Part shown: positions 10,701 through 22,700 of the stretch, piece by piece
How the letters are laid out: each line of letters opens with the position of its first letter
Numbering within the stretch: position 1 is the stretch's first letter
Notes under the pieces: model-generated
Told to the model about the DNA's origin: nothing
The model's database searches: none
Seen by the model: the letters and a program-made list of their open reading frames with translations, nothing else
Made by a program: the position numbers and the translations under genes
Assembly: GCF_029784135.1 (NCBI RefSeq)
Contig: NC_073746.1
Coordinates: forward strand, 102,192,515 to 102,256,514
DNA: 64,000 bases
Reading direction: 5' to 3'
DNA from: Toxorhynchites rutilus septentrionalis
Taxonomy: Eukaryota > Arthropoda > Insecta > Diptera > Culicidae

Positions 10701-13700
10701 ATTTCTTTGCCGGTAAACCGGTAAATTCCCGGTAAAAAAATACATTGAAATAAACTATTTTCTTGTAGAAACGGCTTTTATTGATAGTAATTAGTTTACA
10801 TGAAAATGTTTTTGCTACTTAGTTTGTTGATTAGGGGCACAAATAATATAAACTTTGTCGTATTCTGATCTTAATTAGATCTCATGAACGAAATTTCCAG
10901 AAGAGAAAAGCATCAAATACTCTTGTCATGTATTTGCCTCTGATACCCCCTGTTAATAACTTTGATTGAAGAAATAACCAGAATCTCTCAAGAGATGATA
11001 GAAGATCATATTCGATGAAAAAAAATCCGTCTACGCATATGGTCGAATTTAAACAATGGCAGAGCTATTAAACTTCTTCATTGCTCTGGGATCTGTTTGC
11101 CTTGAACTGGGTCTACTTCTAAAAGTACGCTACGTAGGACGAATCTGTTGCTTCAGTTCGAAAGATGAGAAAATTCAGTATAGAAAATAATTATGAAACA
11201 ATCTGTGGTTTCAAAAAACATTTTGGAAGTGAAAAACTTAAAAGATAGTGGTTTTGAAGGTGTTATTATTAGTTTCAACACGATAATTCATAACAAACAT
11301 GATTGTTCCTGTCAACCAAATTCAAGCTCTTATACCGCTCTACCATTTGCTCCCAGACATTCAACTTCTATCTTTCTTAATTTCGCTGCATTATCGTTAT
11401 AAACAATTCCTTGTGAGAACTTAACCAAAATCGTCAAGAGTCACAATCGACTGATTCATCAGCGACCGCGGCCGAACGGTCGAGACAGACGAGCTGATAA
11501 TCAGAGGATATCAGGCAATTCGAGCAATGCCGGGGAAAATTCGCCGATTAGAATTTTGATTATTACAGTAATTAGAGAGTTAATGATGATCAAAAATGTA
11601 TTTCTCTGTCTCTCCGAAGAGTAAGCAACGCAAAAGTAGACGGATTTTACATTCGCGTTGTTTTTGCTGGCATTTGGCAGATATGTTCACGTAAACAAAA
11701 AAGAAAGGTACGATAAAATCATAAAGTCGTTTGGTATTACGTGAGCTGCAACTGGACTTTCAGAATGGAGAAGGAAATCTCTTTGGGTAGCTTGGGTTTG
11801 ATTATTCAAACGGTTCAACCAAGGAAGGATGGATTAGAAAATCTTGCCAAAATTTTACCGTAAACAAATCCTAAAATGTCGTCTGGGATGCGAAGCACTG
11901 GTTTTAACACTTTCGTCGCCCAACGCGACGTTTCCGAGTTTCTTGTGGAGCCCAACTTGCGAATAAATTATTAAATGAAGATCAAACTTAGTTTGTAGAC
12001 AACTTTTACATGATCTAGCAATATTTTCCATAATATGAAGATGAATTGATAACAATAACACATGCCAAAGTCATATTATATGACTTTCGCGAAAAACTGC
12101 AGTACAAACCATCCGTACTATAAATTAATAAAAAGTATAGTATAGACATTATAATAATATGGTTATGATTTTATTATTTTTCTACATATCCTACAGATAC
12201 ATTTAGATGCCTATTCTATCGAATTCCTTTTAAAAATCCTATTCAATTTGAACGAGGAAAGTGTCACCCATATCTGGGTGACGGGGCGTCGAACGTGTTA
12301 AAGCCTATGAAGGGTTGATGTACCCGGCGACGAAAGCCTTATCCTCTCTTGATCTTTCCGTCATTAATTCTAACAAAAACTGGCTGGAAACGATTCGAGA
12401 AGCTTTTAAGAATTTTTTGTCTAAAATGGTCTTCTGTTTTTCACGTGAAACCCCAACGTTGAGAGGGCTTTTCCATGAACACCAAATATTTTTATGGAAA
12501 CGGTGGTGCTATGCGAGCATCTATAAGAATGTTGAGTTAGTTGATTCAACGAGTTCGGAATTATCATCCTCTTTATCTAGAAGACGAGGAGAGCCGTTAT
12601 AAATAGGCTTTTGCGTCATATAAATCAAAGCTAATGAAATGGTTACGAGAAGCAGAAGCAAAATCTCTTGAGCTGAAAAAAAAACGCGCAAAAAAAGCCC
12701 GAGAGATTGCAAGAAAAAATAGTTTCCTAAGAATCGTATCACTTTCGTGAAATTGATCTGAATCAAAATTAAAATGACTCGTTTTATACTAATGTCTAAG
12801 GATCCTTCATGATAACTTCAAACTGTGTTAAAAAAAATCTATTTCTTATCTTTTACGACACTTCTCAGCCATCGTTTGATTCAATCAAAAATAACAAACC
12901 ATTTATTTCTTGGAAGATATCGATAGACGTTCATAAATTTCATTATCTTAGCTAATTAAATGTTTCAAGAACTACAACTACAGAGCTGGTAGAAAATTTG
13001 ATTACTAGTCTATGCCTGGATTTTTTCTCAAAAATTACTGGAAAATCATGGAGTATCAGGGAATTTTTTTTCCGGGTTTTGAGTCGACACCCTGCTTATG
13101 TTTTGACACCTATGTGCAACTTAGCTTGAGCTGTACGATTCGTAGTTGCTCTCCGTGATTGACCTGAACCAGCCAAATTGCACAAAAAACACACCGAATG
13201 ACGCTTGGAAGTAGCAAATCATCTTCATTGTGCAATGTGTGAATCGAGCTTTAAATAGTCAATAACGACGCCGATCACGTCCTTACAGTTTCCAGGTGGA
13301 AGGAAAGGAATGTTAGCATGATATTTTCGCCCGGAGACCAGAGGGGTCGCCCCTATAACGTGGTTCCCTAGCGATTGTCAAAGTTGTATAATAAACATGG
13401 ATGACAGCTATGACAACCATCCTTTTAGAAGCTTTGGACCCTCTGCTCTGGTTCTCAAGAGATTCAGGATCATTTTCGAACATGCTATTATCGAGATCCG
13501 TCATTCGAAGGCGGAGTTGTTTTGTTACCTATGTGCAACTGATGATAAAACTTACACAAAAACTTGTTTGACCGAAATGCCGTCACTAATGAAGTATTCT
13601 TCTGAAGTTGTTGATTCATCAAATGTCGAAACGCGAGGTTTTTAAATTATAATTTTTTGGAAGATGTTATCAATCCGGTATGATTATTATGTATTTCATA

Positions 13701-16700
13701 ATCTTAGAAAAGACAATTGTTGTTCATTTTTACACTTTAACACATGTAGTGTCTAGAACACTGCTGAGAAGAAGTTAAAAGCTCATAGCATGTAGTTCAT
13801 CGTCAGAGAATTAAAAACAAACTCTGATTTCTACATTTATTCTATTAAAAAAAATATGAAGGTTTAAGAAACAAACGGTGATAACTCATGATGAATTGTA
13901 TCTTTCTAAACAATTTTCAGGAGAGACCCCTTTATTGCACAGTCGATTCATTGAAGTATCAAATATTACATTCATATTTGTCTTCTACTGAAAGCGTAAA
14001 TCTCAGAATTTTAGCGGCCTCTGCAAGTTTCTTTAATCTCGTGAGTTATGCACACAAATAACTACCCACAAATCTCGCCTTACTAAGTGCTTAAATAGCC
14101 AGTGAATTACAGACTCTTGTCGACGGCTACCGAATATCATCACCAAGTGATTTATTGCAGTTTCCCTCTGAGCGACGCTCATAAAACGCTTCCCCAGAGT
14201 GATGATGCAGATGGGCTATATTTAAAACTATTCTCAACATCAGTTTGATACATTTAGATCTTTAGATCTATTGCTAGAGCACTCTTATAACATTGATGAA
14301 TCACAAACGTGTGATCAAATGGTCCATATAATGAATTATTGCATGATAATGCCACCATTTAAATGTTCATCAATCGTGTCAATACGTAATCGACACACAA
14401 CAGTGAAAGCACGCTCATGCAATTAGATTCGCCACTACTTACTCAATCGACAAAATTCACCCAAGTGTTTCCGATGGAAACGAGATGGAAAGTGTGCTAG
14501 GAGAGAATGTGATAAAAAAAACGTTGCAAAGTAAAAAACGGTTTTATCAATGCACGATTCTCAATGGTGCCATAACCTCCGCCGCAATTAAATGGGGAAG
14601 CAAACTTCCTTCTCGCGTAATTCCATATTTTTTATCATCGGTTTCATTCAACATCACTAAATTTTTTCGTGCAGGCCTCGATAACTCGATGTACCATTAT
14701 GTGCAATCCTTCACCAACAATGAAGTGGGCGGCAAACAGCTTCTCAACATACGGCCCTACGAACTGGAGCAGCTCGGGATGTGCTCGATTGGACACCAGG
14801 AAATTGTGCTGGAGGCGGTGGAGTATCTGAAAAATTTCGTAAGTCACCAAGTGGTTCATTGTTGGTCCCAAGTTTAATGGTGAATAACTGCTCGCTCCCA
14901 TAGAACTACAATCTGGACAAGGAAAATTTGCAGTTTTTGGCGCTACATGTTGCATCGGCATCCCGGTCGTTGTGTAAGCAACTTGAATACACGGATCAGA
15001 CCAAACTGGAGACGCAAATCTTGAAGGATATTACTCGTACTAATGCGGCGTTAAAGCCGCTAATTGGATGGCTAGACCGGGCCCCTTTCAGAGGTAACAG
15101 GAATCAGATGTTGACGAGCAATTCCAAATTAAATCGACAAATGACAAAACATGAGTATTTTTGATTCGAATGAAAGCTTGCATTCCGTTTGGGTTGAAGG
15201 AAATATGAGTTCTGCACAGCATTTGTGAATTTTTTGACTCAAGCGTAACTTTTGAAAAGGGCGTATCGATTTTAGTAAGAGAAATGTTTGATAATTTATA
15301 TCTCAAAAACTATGAGTCCTACTGAAATAGTGTCCTAGGAAAAGTTATAGAGCATTGATGTCCAAACGTGTAAAAAATATACACTGAGAAAAAAATGTAC
15401 TTTTTTATCTACAAAAAAAAACTTTAATTTGCAATATATAAAATATATATTTTTGATTTTTTTCATATAAAATAGAAGTCATGTAGAAAATTTAATAAAA
15501 AATCGGTACAAGATGGTAAAACTATTTTTGGCAAACATCGAGTTTTTATGAATTTTCGAAACTTGGAATTTTTGTATGTTAACAATCATTTTTGCCACAA
15601 ATTATGAATTCTGATGTGATTTAAAACAAAAGGCTCTTTATTAATCTCCTTCTAAATGCCGCCATTCTCGAGATATTTGAAAAAAAACTTCCTAATTTAA
15701 TGTCTTTTTTTATAGTAAATAGGCTCTTCTAATATGTTTGTCGTGTTATACCGCCATGTTCAGGACTTACGTACGTGTGTTAAAACAAAATGTTTTTCAA
15801 CATAACTCCTAAAAATATATTTTGACCATAATTATGTATTTAGAAAAGTTGTTGAAAGTTATAAGCAAATTCATAAAATTTCATGAACATTTCGGTATAA
15901 CACGACAAACATATTAAAAGAGCATATCTTCTATATAAATAAAAATGGATTTCTGTCTGTCTGTCTGATTATTATGGACTCGGAAACTACTGAACCGATC
16001 AACATGAAAATTGGTATGTAGGGGTTTTTGGGGGCCGAGGAAGGTTTTCATGATAGTTTAAGACCCCTCCCCCTCTCTAAGGGGGGGCTGCCATACAAAT
16101 GAAACACAAATTTCTGCATTACTCGAGAATTATTCAAGCAAATGAAACCAAATTAGGCATATTGAGGTATTAAAGTGCAATAAATGTTTTTATGGTGGTT
16201 AGATACCCCTCCCCCCTCTCTTAGGTATGGTCTGCCATACAAATGAAACTCAAATTTCTGCATTACTCGAGAATTAACAGCTATCCATTAATGAAACCAA
16301 ATTTGGTATGTGGAGGGGGGCTGCCATGGCTTTCTAAGGAGAGCTGCCATACAAACGAACGATTTTTTTTAAAACATCAAGAAAAAAGAAAATTCTTTTT
16401 CATTAATTCCCAAAATTAATAAAACTTCTGCATAACTCGAGAACTAATCAAGCACAATTTGGGATGTGAGGGTTTTTGGGTATGAGAAATGTTTCTATGA
16501 TGGTATGACATCCCTCCGAACATGACAATTGAAAATTTTTGGAACACTCTGAAGGAAAAATTCGGAAAATTGAATTCTCATATGTTCTACAATTACGTAG
16601 TGACAAGTGCTGTTAGTCCATTTGATGTTTGCGCTAGCGAAATTGATCTTTGTTCGAAACTGGAAATGTATTTTAATGTGATGAAACGCACTCCTATATT

Positions 16701-19700
16701 TTCTTCTATCTATACCAAAAAAAAGGATCGCCGGATGTCAAAAAACAAATTTTGGGCGGGACAAAGTTTGCCGGGTCAGCTAGTTTACTATACAAAAGAT
16801 AATACATTGGAAATATTTTTTTTCAATATCTCGAGAATGGCTGCATTTAGAAGGAGATTAATGAAGAGCTTTTTTGTTTAAAATCACATCAGAATTCATA
16901 ATTTGTGGCCAAAAATGATTGTTAACGTACAAAAATCTAAGTTTCGAAAATTCGAAAAAATTCGATGTTCCGCGAAGTTCGTCAAAAATAGTTTTACCAT
17001 TTTTTACTAAGTTTTTAATTTTCTACATAACTTCTATTTTATATGAAAAAATAAAAAAAAATTAAAAAATACATATATATATTCAAAAAAAAATTAAAAG
17101 ACAATAAATTAGTAATGTTTTTTCCAAATATCTCGAGAATGGCATTTAGAAGGAGATTGATGAAGAGCTTTTTTATTTTAAATCACATCAAGGTGGTGGC
17201 TAAAAATTATTGTTAACACACAAAAATTCGAAGTTTCGAAAATTCATAAAAATTTTATGTTCCACAAAGTTTGTCAAAAACAGTTTTACCATCTTGGACT
17301 GATTTTTAAAATTTTCTGCATGACTTCTATTTTATTTGAAAAAAATTAAAAATACGTATTTTAGATATTGCAAATTAATGTTTTTTAAAAAAAGAGTACT
17401 AATTTTTTTCTCAGTGTATATTTTTTCACGTTTTAACATCAATACTCTATTACTCTTTCTAAGACACTTTTTCGGTACGATTCATAGTTTTTGAGATATA
17501 AATTATCAAAGATTTCTCTTACTAAAATCGATACGCCCTTTTCAAAAGTTACACAAGTTTGAGGGGTTGTATCCGAGACACGACCGCTTAGGACGTAGGA
17601 CTACGCAATTATTATTTTTTTAATTTGTTGGTTTATTATTTCGTATATCATTTGCGAATACGTCGAAATTTCTTAAATAACTCTTTAGAAAAATGTTTCG
17701 GGGACCCTAGAAAGGTTTAATGGCTTGCGTGGTTTTGTAGAATCATTTTGAAAAGCAACGATTCGTTCTTGCCTTTGCGAAAACAATACACTTATTGGTC
17801 ATATGTCGCAATTTGTTTCTTCATATCAATGCACGCATTGCACTGAGTATTTAACGAGAGGCATCTTTCGTGCATCGCCATTCAACAAGCATCAAACACG
17901 TGTTTAACAGATGCACACAGTTGCAGCGATAAAAATTAAACTTCGCGAGAATGACCGGTTATGAAAAATCGTTTCTCGACTCTCGGCCAAAACCGTCAAC
18001 AAAGCTAGGAGCTTGTTGCATCAAAACAGAGCCGATGCTAAACGAGAGCAAATACGAATGGCAACTAAAAGTATCGAAGGTGTGCTATTCACATGTACAG
18101 GAAATGAACATGTTCTAAGTTTCGCGCAACAAAAACAAACAACACACACAAAGCCAAACACTGATGGCTAGAAGCGACCTATAATCATTTGCACTCTTCT
18201 CTTTTTTCGCCTGCTTTGCCGTGGCTCGGAAGATTGTGTTAATTGCAATGCCAGATGCACTTCAAGTGAAATGTTCGCTAGCGTTTACAGCTCGAGGGGA
18301 AACATAAAACACAAAACGGCCAGAATAAGCGACGTTTGTTGTTTCGGGCACAGAAATATTCTGAGAATTTTCCTCAGAGGAGCTAGCGACAGCTTACTTA
18401 CTATGCCATGGTAGAGTTTACTTCGCAACTATTCTCTTTTCGCTGTCCCCCTTCGTTATTTCTATTCTAGCGGCTGAATTAGTTGCCCGTGATTGATAGC
18501 TCTGTTCGGGAAAGCACATAAATGGACAGAACAAATGTATGGGGAAATGGGAAGGCTTCCAATTTTCGGCAATTTAAACCACAACAAACTATGGGATTGT
18601 AATGTATAGCATATAAAACAAATCTTAGAAAATTTCCGATTCGATTGGTATGCAAATCGTTAAAATCTGTTCGCAGCAAAAATAGTTATTAACGTTAACT
18701 TTATTTCATAAAAACGTGACCCGTTTTCTGATTTGGTTAACCTCTAAATGTAAGACGTTGTCCTACGTCAAAAATACCCAAATACTGTGGAAAACTCACT
18801 TTTCCTCCAACCCAAACGGAATACAAACTTTCATTCGAATCGAAAATACAAGTTTCTAAAATCTGCATTTTTAGTTCGATTTCATTTGGAATTGCAATAA
18901 CCAAAGCAGATAATATTCCACGCCAATAATTTACCCATCTCTTAGGTCAGTTACGCTTTGATGAACTGCGGAAACAAATAATGAAGCTTGGTCTGGAAAT
19001 GGCAACGATGGCCATGCGGGATAGATTCTCGGTTAAACCAGTGGAAACGGTGAGTTGTTTGTTTCCTTTCACATTATTGAAGGTAAATTATTAATCGTTT
19101 GAACATCGGTGTTGGCGGTGGCAGATTCACATCGTGGCGGACAAGATGGCAAAAATTGCCGATTACATCATTCAGGACATATCAGACCCCATGATTCTGC
19201 AGCCGGCTTCGCTCGATCTTGTAACCCTCAAAAAGCGAGAGTCGGATCTGGGATTTTTGGTGATGCCAAGCTTGAACGGCATTCACAGGTGATTATCGCA
19301 TATTTATACCGCAAATGAGCGAGCAAACAAACAAATCATTTATCTGCCTCTCGTTACGTGTAGAATCGCGGAAATCAAATTCAATTCTCCGGCACACAAC
19401 TCGGGCAAGGTGGAGGAAGGCGATGAAATTGTGCAAATTAATTACCAAACCGTTGTCGGATGGGAGTACAAAAAAGTGCTCGTACAGTTGCAGGAGTCGC
19501 CACCAGGTATGTTACTCTTCGGAAATCGCTACGAAGGTGTTTGATCTAAAGCAAATTTATTTCAGATGTTCTTCTAACACTGAAGAAGCGCCCGAAACAC
19601 ACTAAAATCTACGGCCAAATATACATCAAACCCTACCGATTGCCCAGCAAGAAACGCTCGCTACCCTATCGGTGGGGCGAAAACCTTCCAAGTCCACGGG

Positions 19701-22700
19701 TGGAACTGTTTGCACTGCAAGACTTCAGTCTCCCGCTGGCACGGGTTCCGGAGAAGCAAGCCTCTTCAGATTCCGAGTCGGAAAACAGCGACATTCTGAC
19801 GCCAACGGATGTGAAAAAATCCGACAAAGACCTGCGGCTGTATATGCCGAAACCAAGGGCCGTCCTGCAGAGGCGACACACGCTGTCCAGCTTCAAGGAT
19901 TTGGTGAGCGTGTCCTTCTGGCACGAGCGACAGAGCAGCAAGCAAATGTCGAACGATCCGCAGAGCTTGAGGGACAAATCGGTTTCGTTTGGATTTGGGT
20001 TGGAAATGGCTCCCAGGCCAACAACTTGCTTGGGAATGGTCAACGGTGCTGGGAATGGAGCCGGCGCAAATGGGCAGGCAAAATTCAGCAGTTTCGGCGG
20101 TTTGAAAGGCTCGCTGCCGGATATCGTACCAGCGGACAAAGCTGGAGCGGATAAAGCGGATCAGGCGCAAAGTGATTCCCCTGCGGGCGAAGAGGGAGAA
20201 GAGGGTAAACCTGGTGTTTCTAAAGTGGTGCGTTTCGAGTCGAACATGAAATTTGAAGAGTGTCATGTCGACACAAAGTATACATGTAATGTTGACAATA
20301 CTGTCCTGGAGACGTTCGAACCTATTCCGTACGTGGATGAGGAGGTCCCTGTGCAATCGGTTAACCAGAGGGTAAAACAGTTCGAGTCTATTGCCAGTAA
20401 AAATAGTGCCAACAATTCAAACATAACGTGCGTTGCGAGGTTCGATATTTTTAGTTTAGTGAAAATAATTTCAATCATGACTTTATCTTATTTTTTTTCA
20501 GCAATGCTGACCAAGCTAAAACCAGCGACTCTCAAAGTGCCAAGGTAGTATGTGCTGGAAGCAGCAATGTGGGTGACAATAATGTAAACAACAATAAGGT
20601 CACTAATAACGGTGATCCCGTAGTTCGACCCGCAGTAAAACCAATTCCGATGCAGAGACAAATCTCCAGAGAAACCAACATCACCGAGGCAATCAATACG
20701 GTGCTAATCAACCGTGAAATGGTCAAACGAGGACGTCTGGATAAAAGTCACAGCACTCCAGCCTATGACGATGGTAGGTGATATTGGATCATTTGATCCT
20801 AGTTCTCATCTGTACAAATATGATTTAATTTCGGTTCATGGTTTTTGGGAACCTTTTATTCTACACGGCGAATGACAAGATATGGTTCGGGTCATTTGTC
20901 TTATTCTATTCTGAAAATTGAATGCGTAAGTGAATGGCTATCATTGTTATCATTGAAGGAGATATGAAGTTGTGTACTCTTCTGTTATCGATTCCGGTGT
21001 GAAATAGGATATAAAATAGTAAGGTATTCTGTAATCTACCTTACTATTTTATTTACAGATTACAGATAGATTACAGAATTGTGCGAGTGATTTCAACGTG
21101 ATTACTGTTACCTCACGTTACTCACGGTGCAGAATAAGAGAGATCATTTCAAATATCAAGCCTTTATCATGAAGGTCACCTTAAATTCCTGGAAAATTCA
21201 GTGTTCTTCTGTACTGCCGTTCTACGCATAGTTGTCCCATGTTACTTTTTGACAACTTTAACTTTTCTTCATAAAACGATGTTTTTATGCCTAATCTTCC
21301 AGAAAACCACAAAAAACTTATAGTTTGTTCTCAGCTTTTCAAAAAACAACATCAAGCTCAATTGTCCCATGTTGATATTCTAGGCAATGCCTAGGCATAA
21401 CTGTCCAACCATGTATTTTTTGTAGATTAATAATGAATGAATCGGTTCAAGTAGAAGAATTTTATGTCACGCTTTCAGCAGGGCTAATGCATTCATTTCT
21501 GGTTTGGGAGAACGAACTAATTCTCAAAAAAATTTAAAAAAAGTTTAACAGAACACGTGTACACCTTGGTAGTGAATGCCTAATAACAATGAGAAAAATA
21601 TTCTTCAAAAGTGTTGCAGATCGCTCTATTCTTCATGAAACGATGTTTTCATGCATAATCTTTCGAAAAACGCCAAAAAACATATTGTTCGTTCCCAGTA
21701 TTTCAAAAAACAACATCAAGTTCAAGTGTCCCATGTTGATATTCTAGGCATAGCTGTCCCACCATGATTTTTTATACTTATAATCAGGGATGGTAAAAAA
21801 TCACATTCAACGATCAATGAATAAGTATATCCCTCTAGTCGGATGTTTTTAAATCACCCCCAGCAGGCGAGGCTCTTTTATTCTTCATATGTACACAGAG
21901 AGAATACTTGGAACGGTGAGCTACCAAGATCTCAAAAAAGCAATATGAGAGCGGAATCCCAACTGCTTGCACTCTCGAAGCATTACTTCTACTACTCAGG
22001 TTTTATCGTGAGTGCAAGCCACAAACGATTAATCCCATTCCATAGAGCGGATGATGAGTTCTTGATCGGAAAGTATAACAAGAGACGATCAACTGAAATC
22101 TTACGACACTCATCGAGGGATTTTTAATTCTCTATTGCACTGTCCGCAGTGAGTGGCTGACTCAGTCTCGTGTCGATTTTATTTTGCTGTCGTCTCCCGC
22201 CCGATAAACTGCAGACGGGTAATGGATGCAATGGATTAATTTTATTACCAGCAGATTTGGGCGAATCTCATCCCGCCCAAAATCGTTTTTAGATTCCAAT
22301 AATTCTGAACATTCACATTTCTCTCCAAATAATTTTTCCAACAGTAATTCAATTAGTGACTTCACGAAACACCTTTCGAATTCGATTGAATTTCAGACCC
22401 TTTTTTATTTGTAGATAAAACGGATCACATATTTGATTAATTCAATTCTGTGTGGTTACGTTCTTTGTTGCGAATAAATGTAATGAAATAGTATGGACGT
22501 ATGATATTCATGTATCGTGGACTTCCGACATATGTGGCAGTAGATTTGTCGAACGACTAATGTTTTTTTATATCCCTTCAAACTTGTTGCATCTCTCAAG
22601 TGTACATACTGCTTTGACCGCAGATTTTCATGGTAGAATCTGGTTAATTTCAGGTATTCAGTCTTCATATTGTCGAATGAGTACTGTTGGAACAATAGGT

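Larger units (their letters stand above)
15102..18925. mobile_element. large foldback element filling cnk intron 3
   Basis: Long inverted arms. The left arm runs about 15102-15753. The right arm lies in pieces at 15894-15926, 16784-17563 and 18768-18925, with a loop of about 140 bp at 15754-15893. Matching pairs include TCCGTTTGGGTT at 15185 with its complement near 18812, the GGGCGTATCGATTTTAGTAA block at 15260 with 17525-17545, and TTTGTCGTGTTATACC at 15738 with 15895-15910. The right arm holds a tandem duplication (16800-17085 and 17100-17345). The element starts about 9 nt after the exon 3 donor and ends about 20 nt before the exon 4 acceptor. Outer borders are approximate. Confidence 0.8.

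Noticed and set aside
19666..20356. Long frames on the opposite strand and other frame (157, 160 and 196 codons)
   Set aside because: They overlap cnk exon 7 and vanish outside it. They are shadows of its codon usage.
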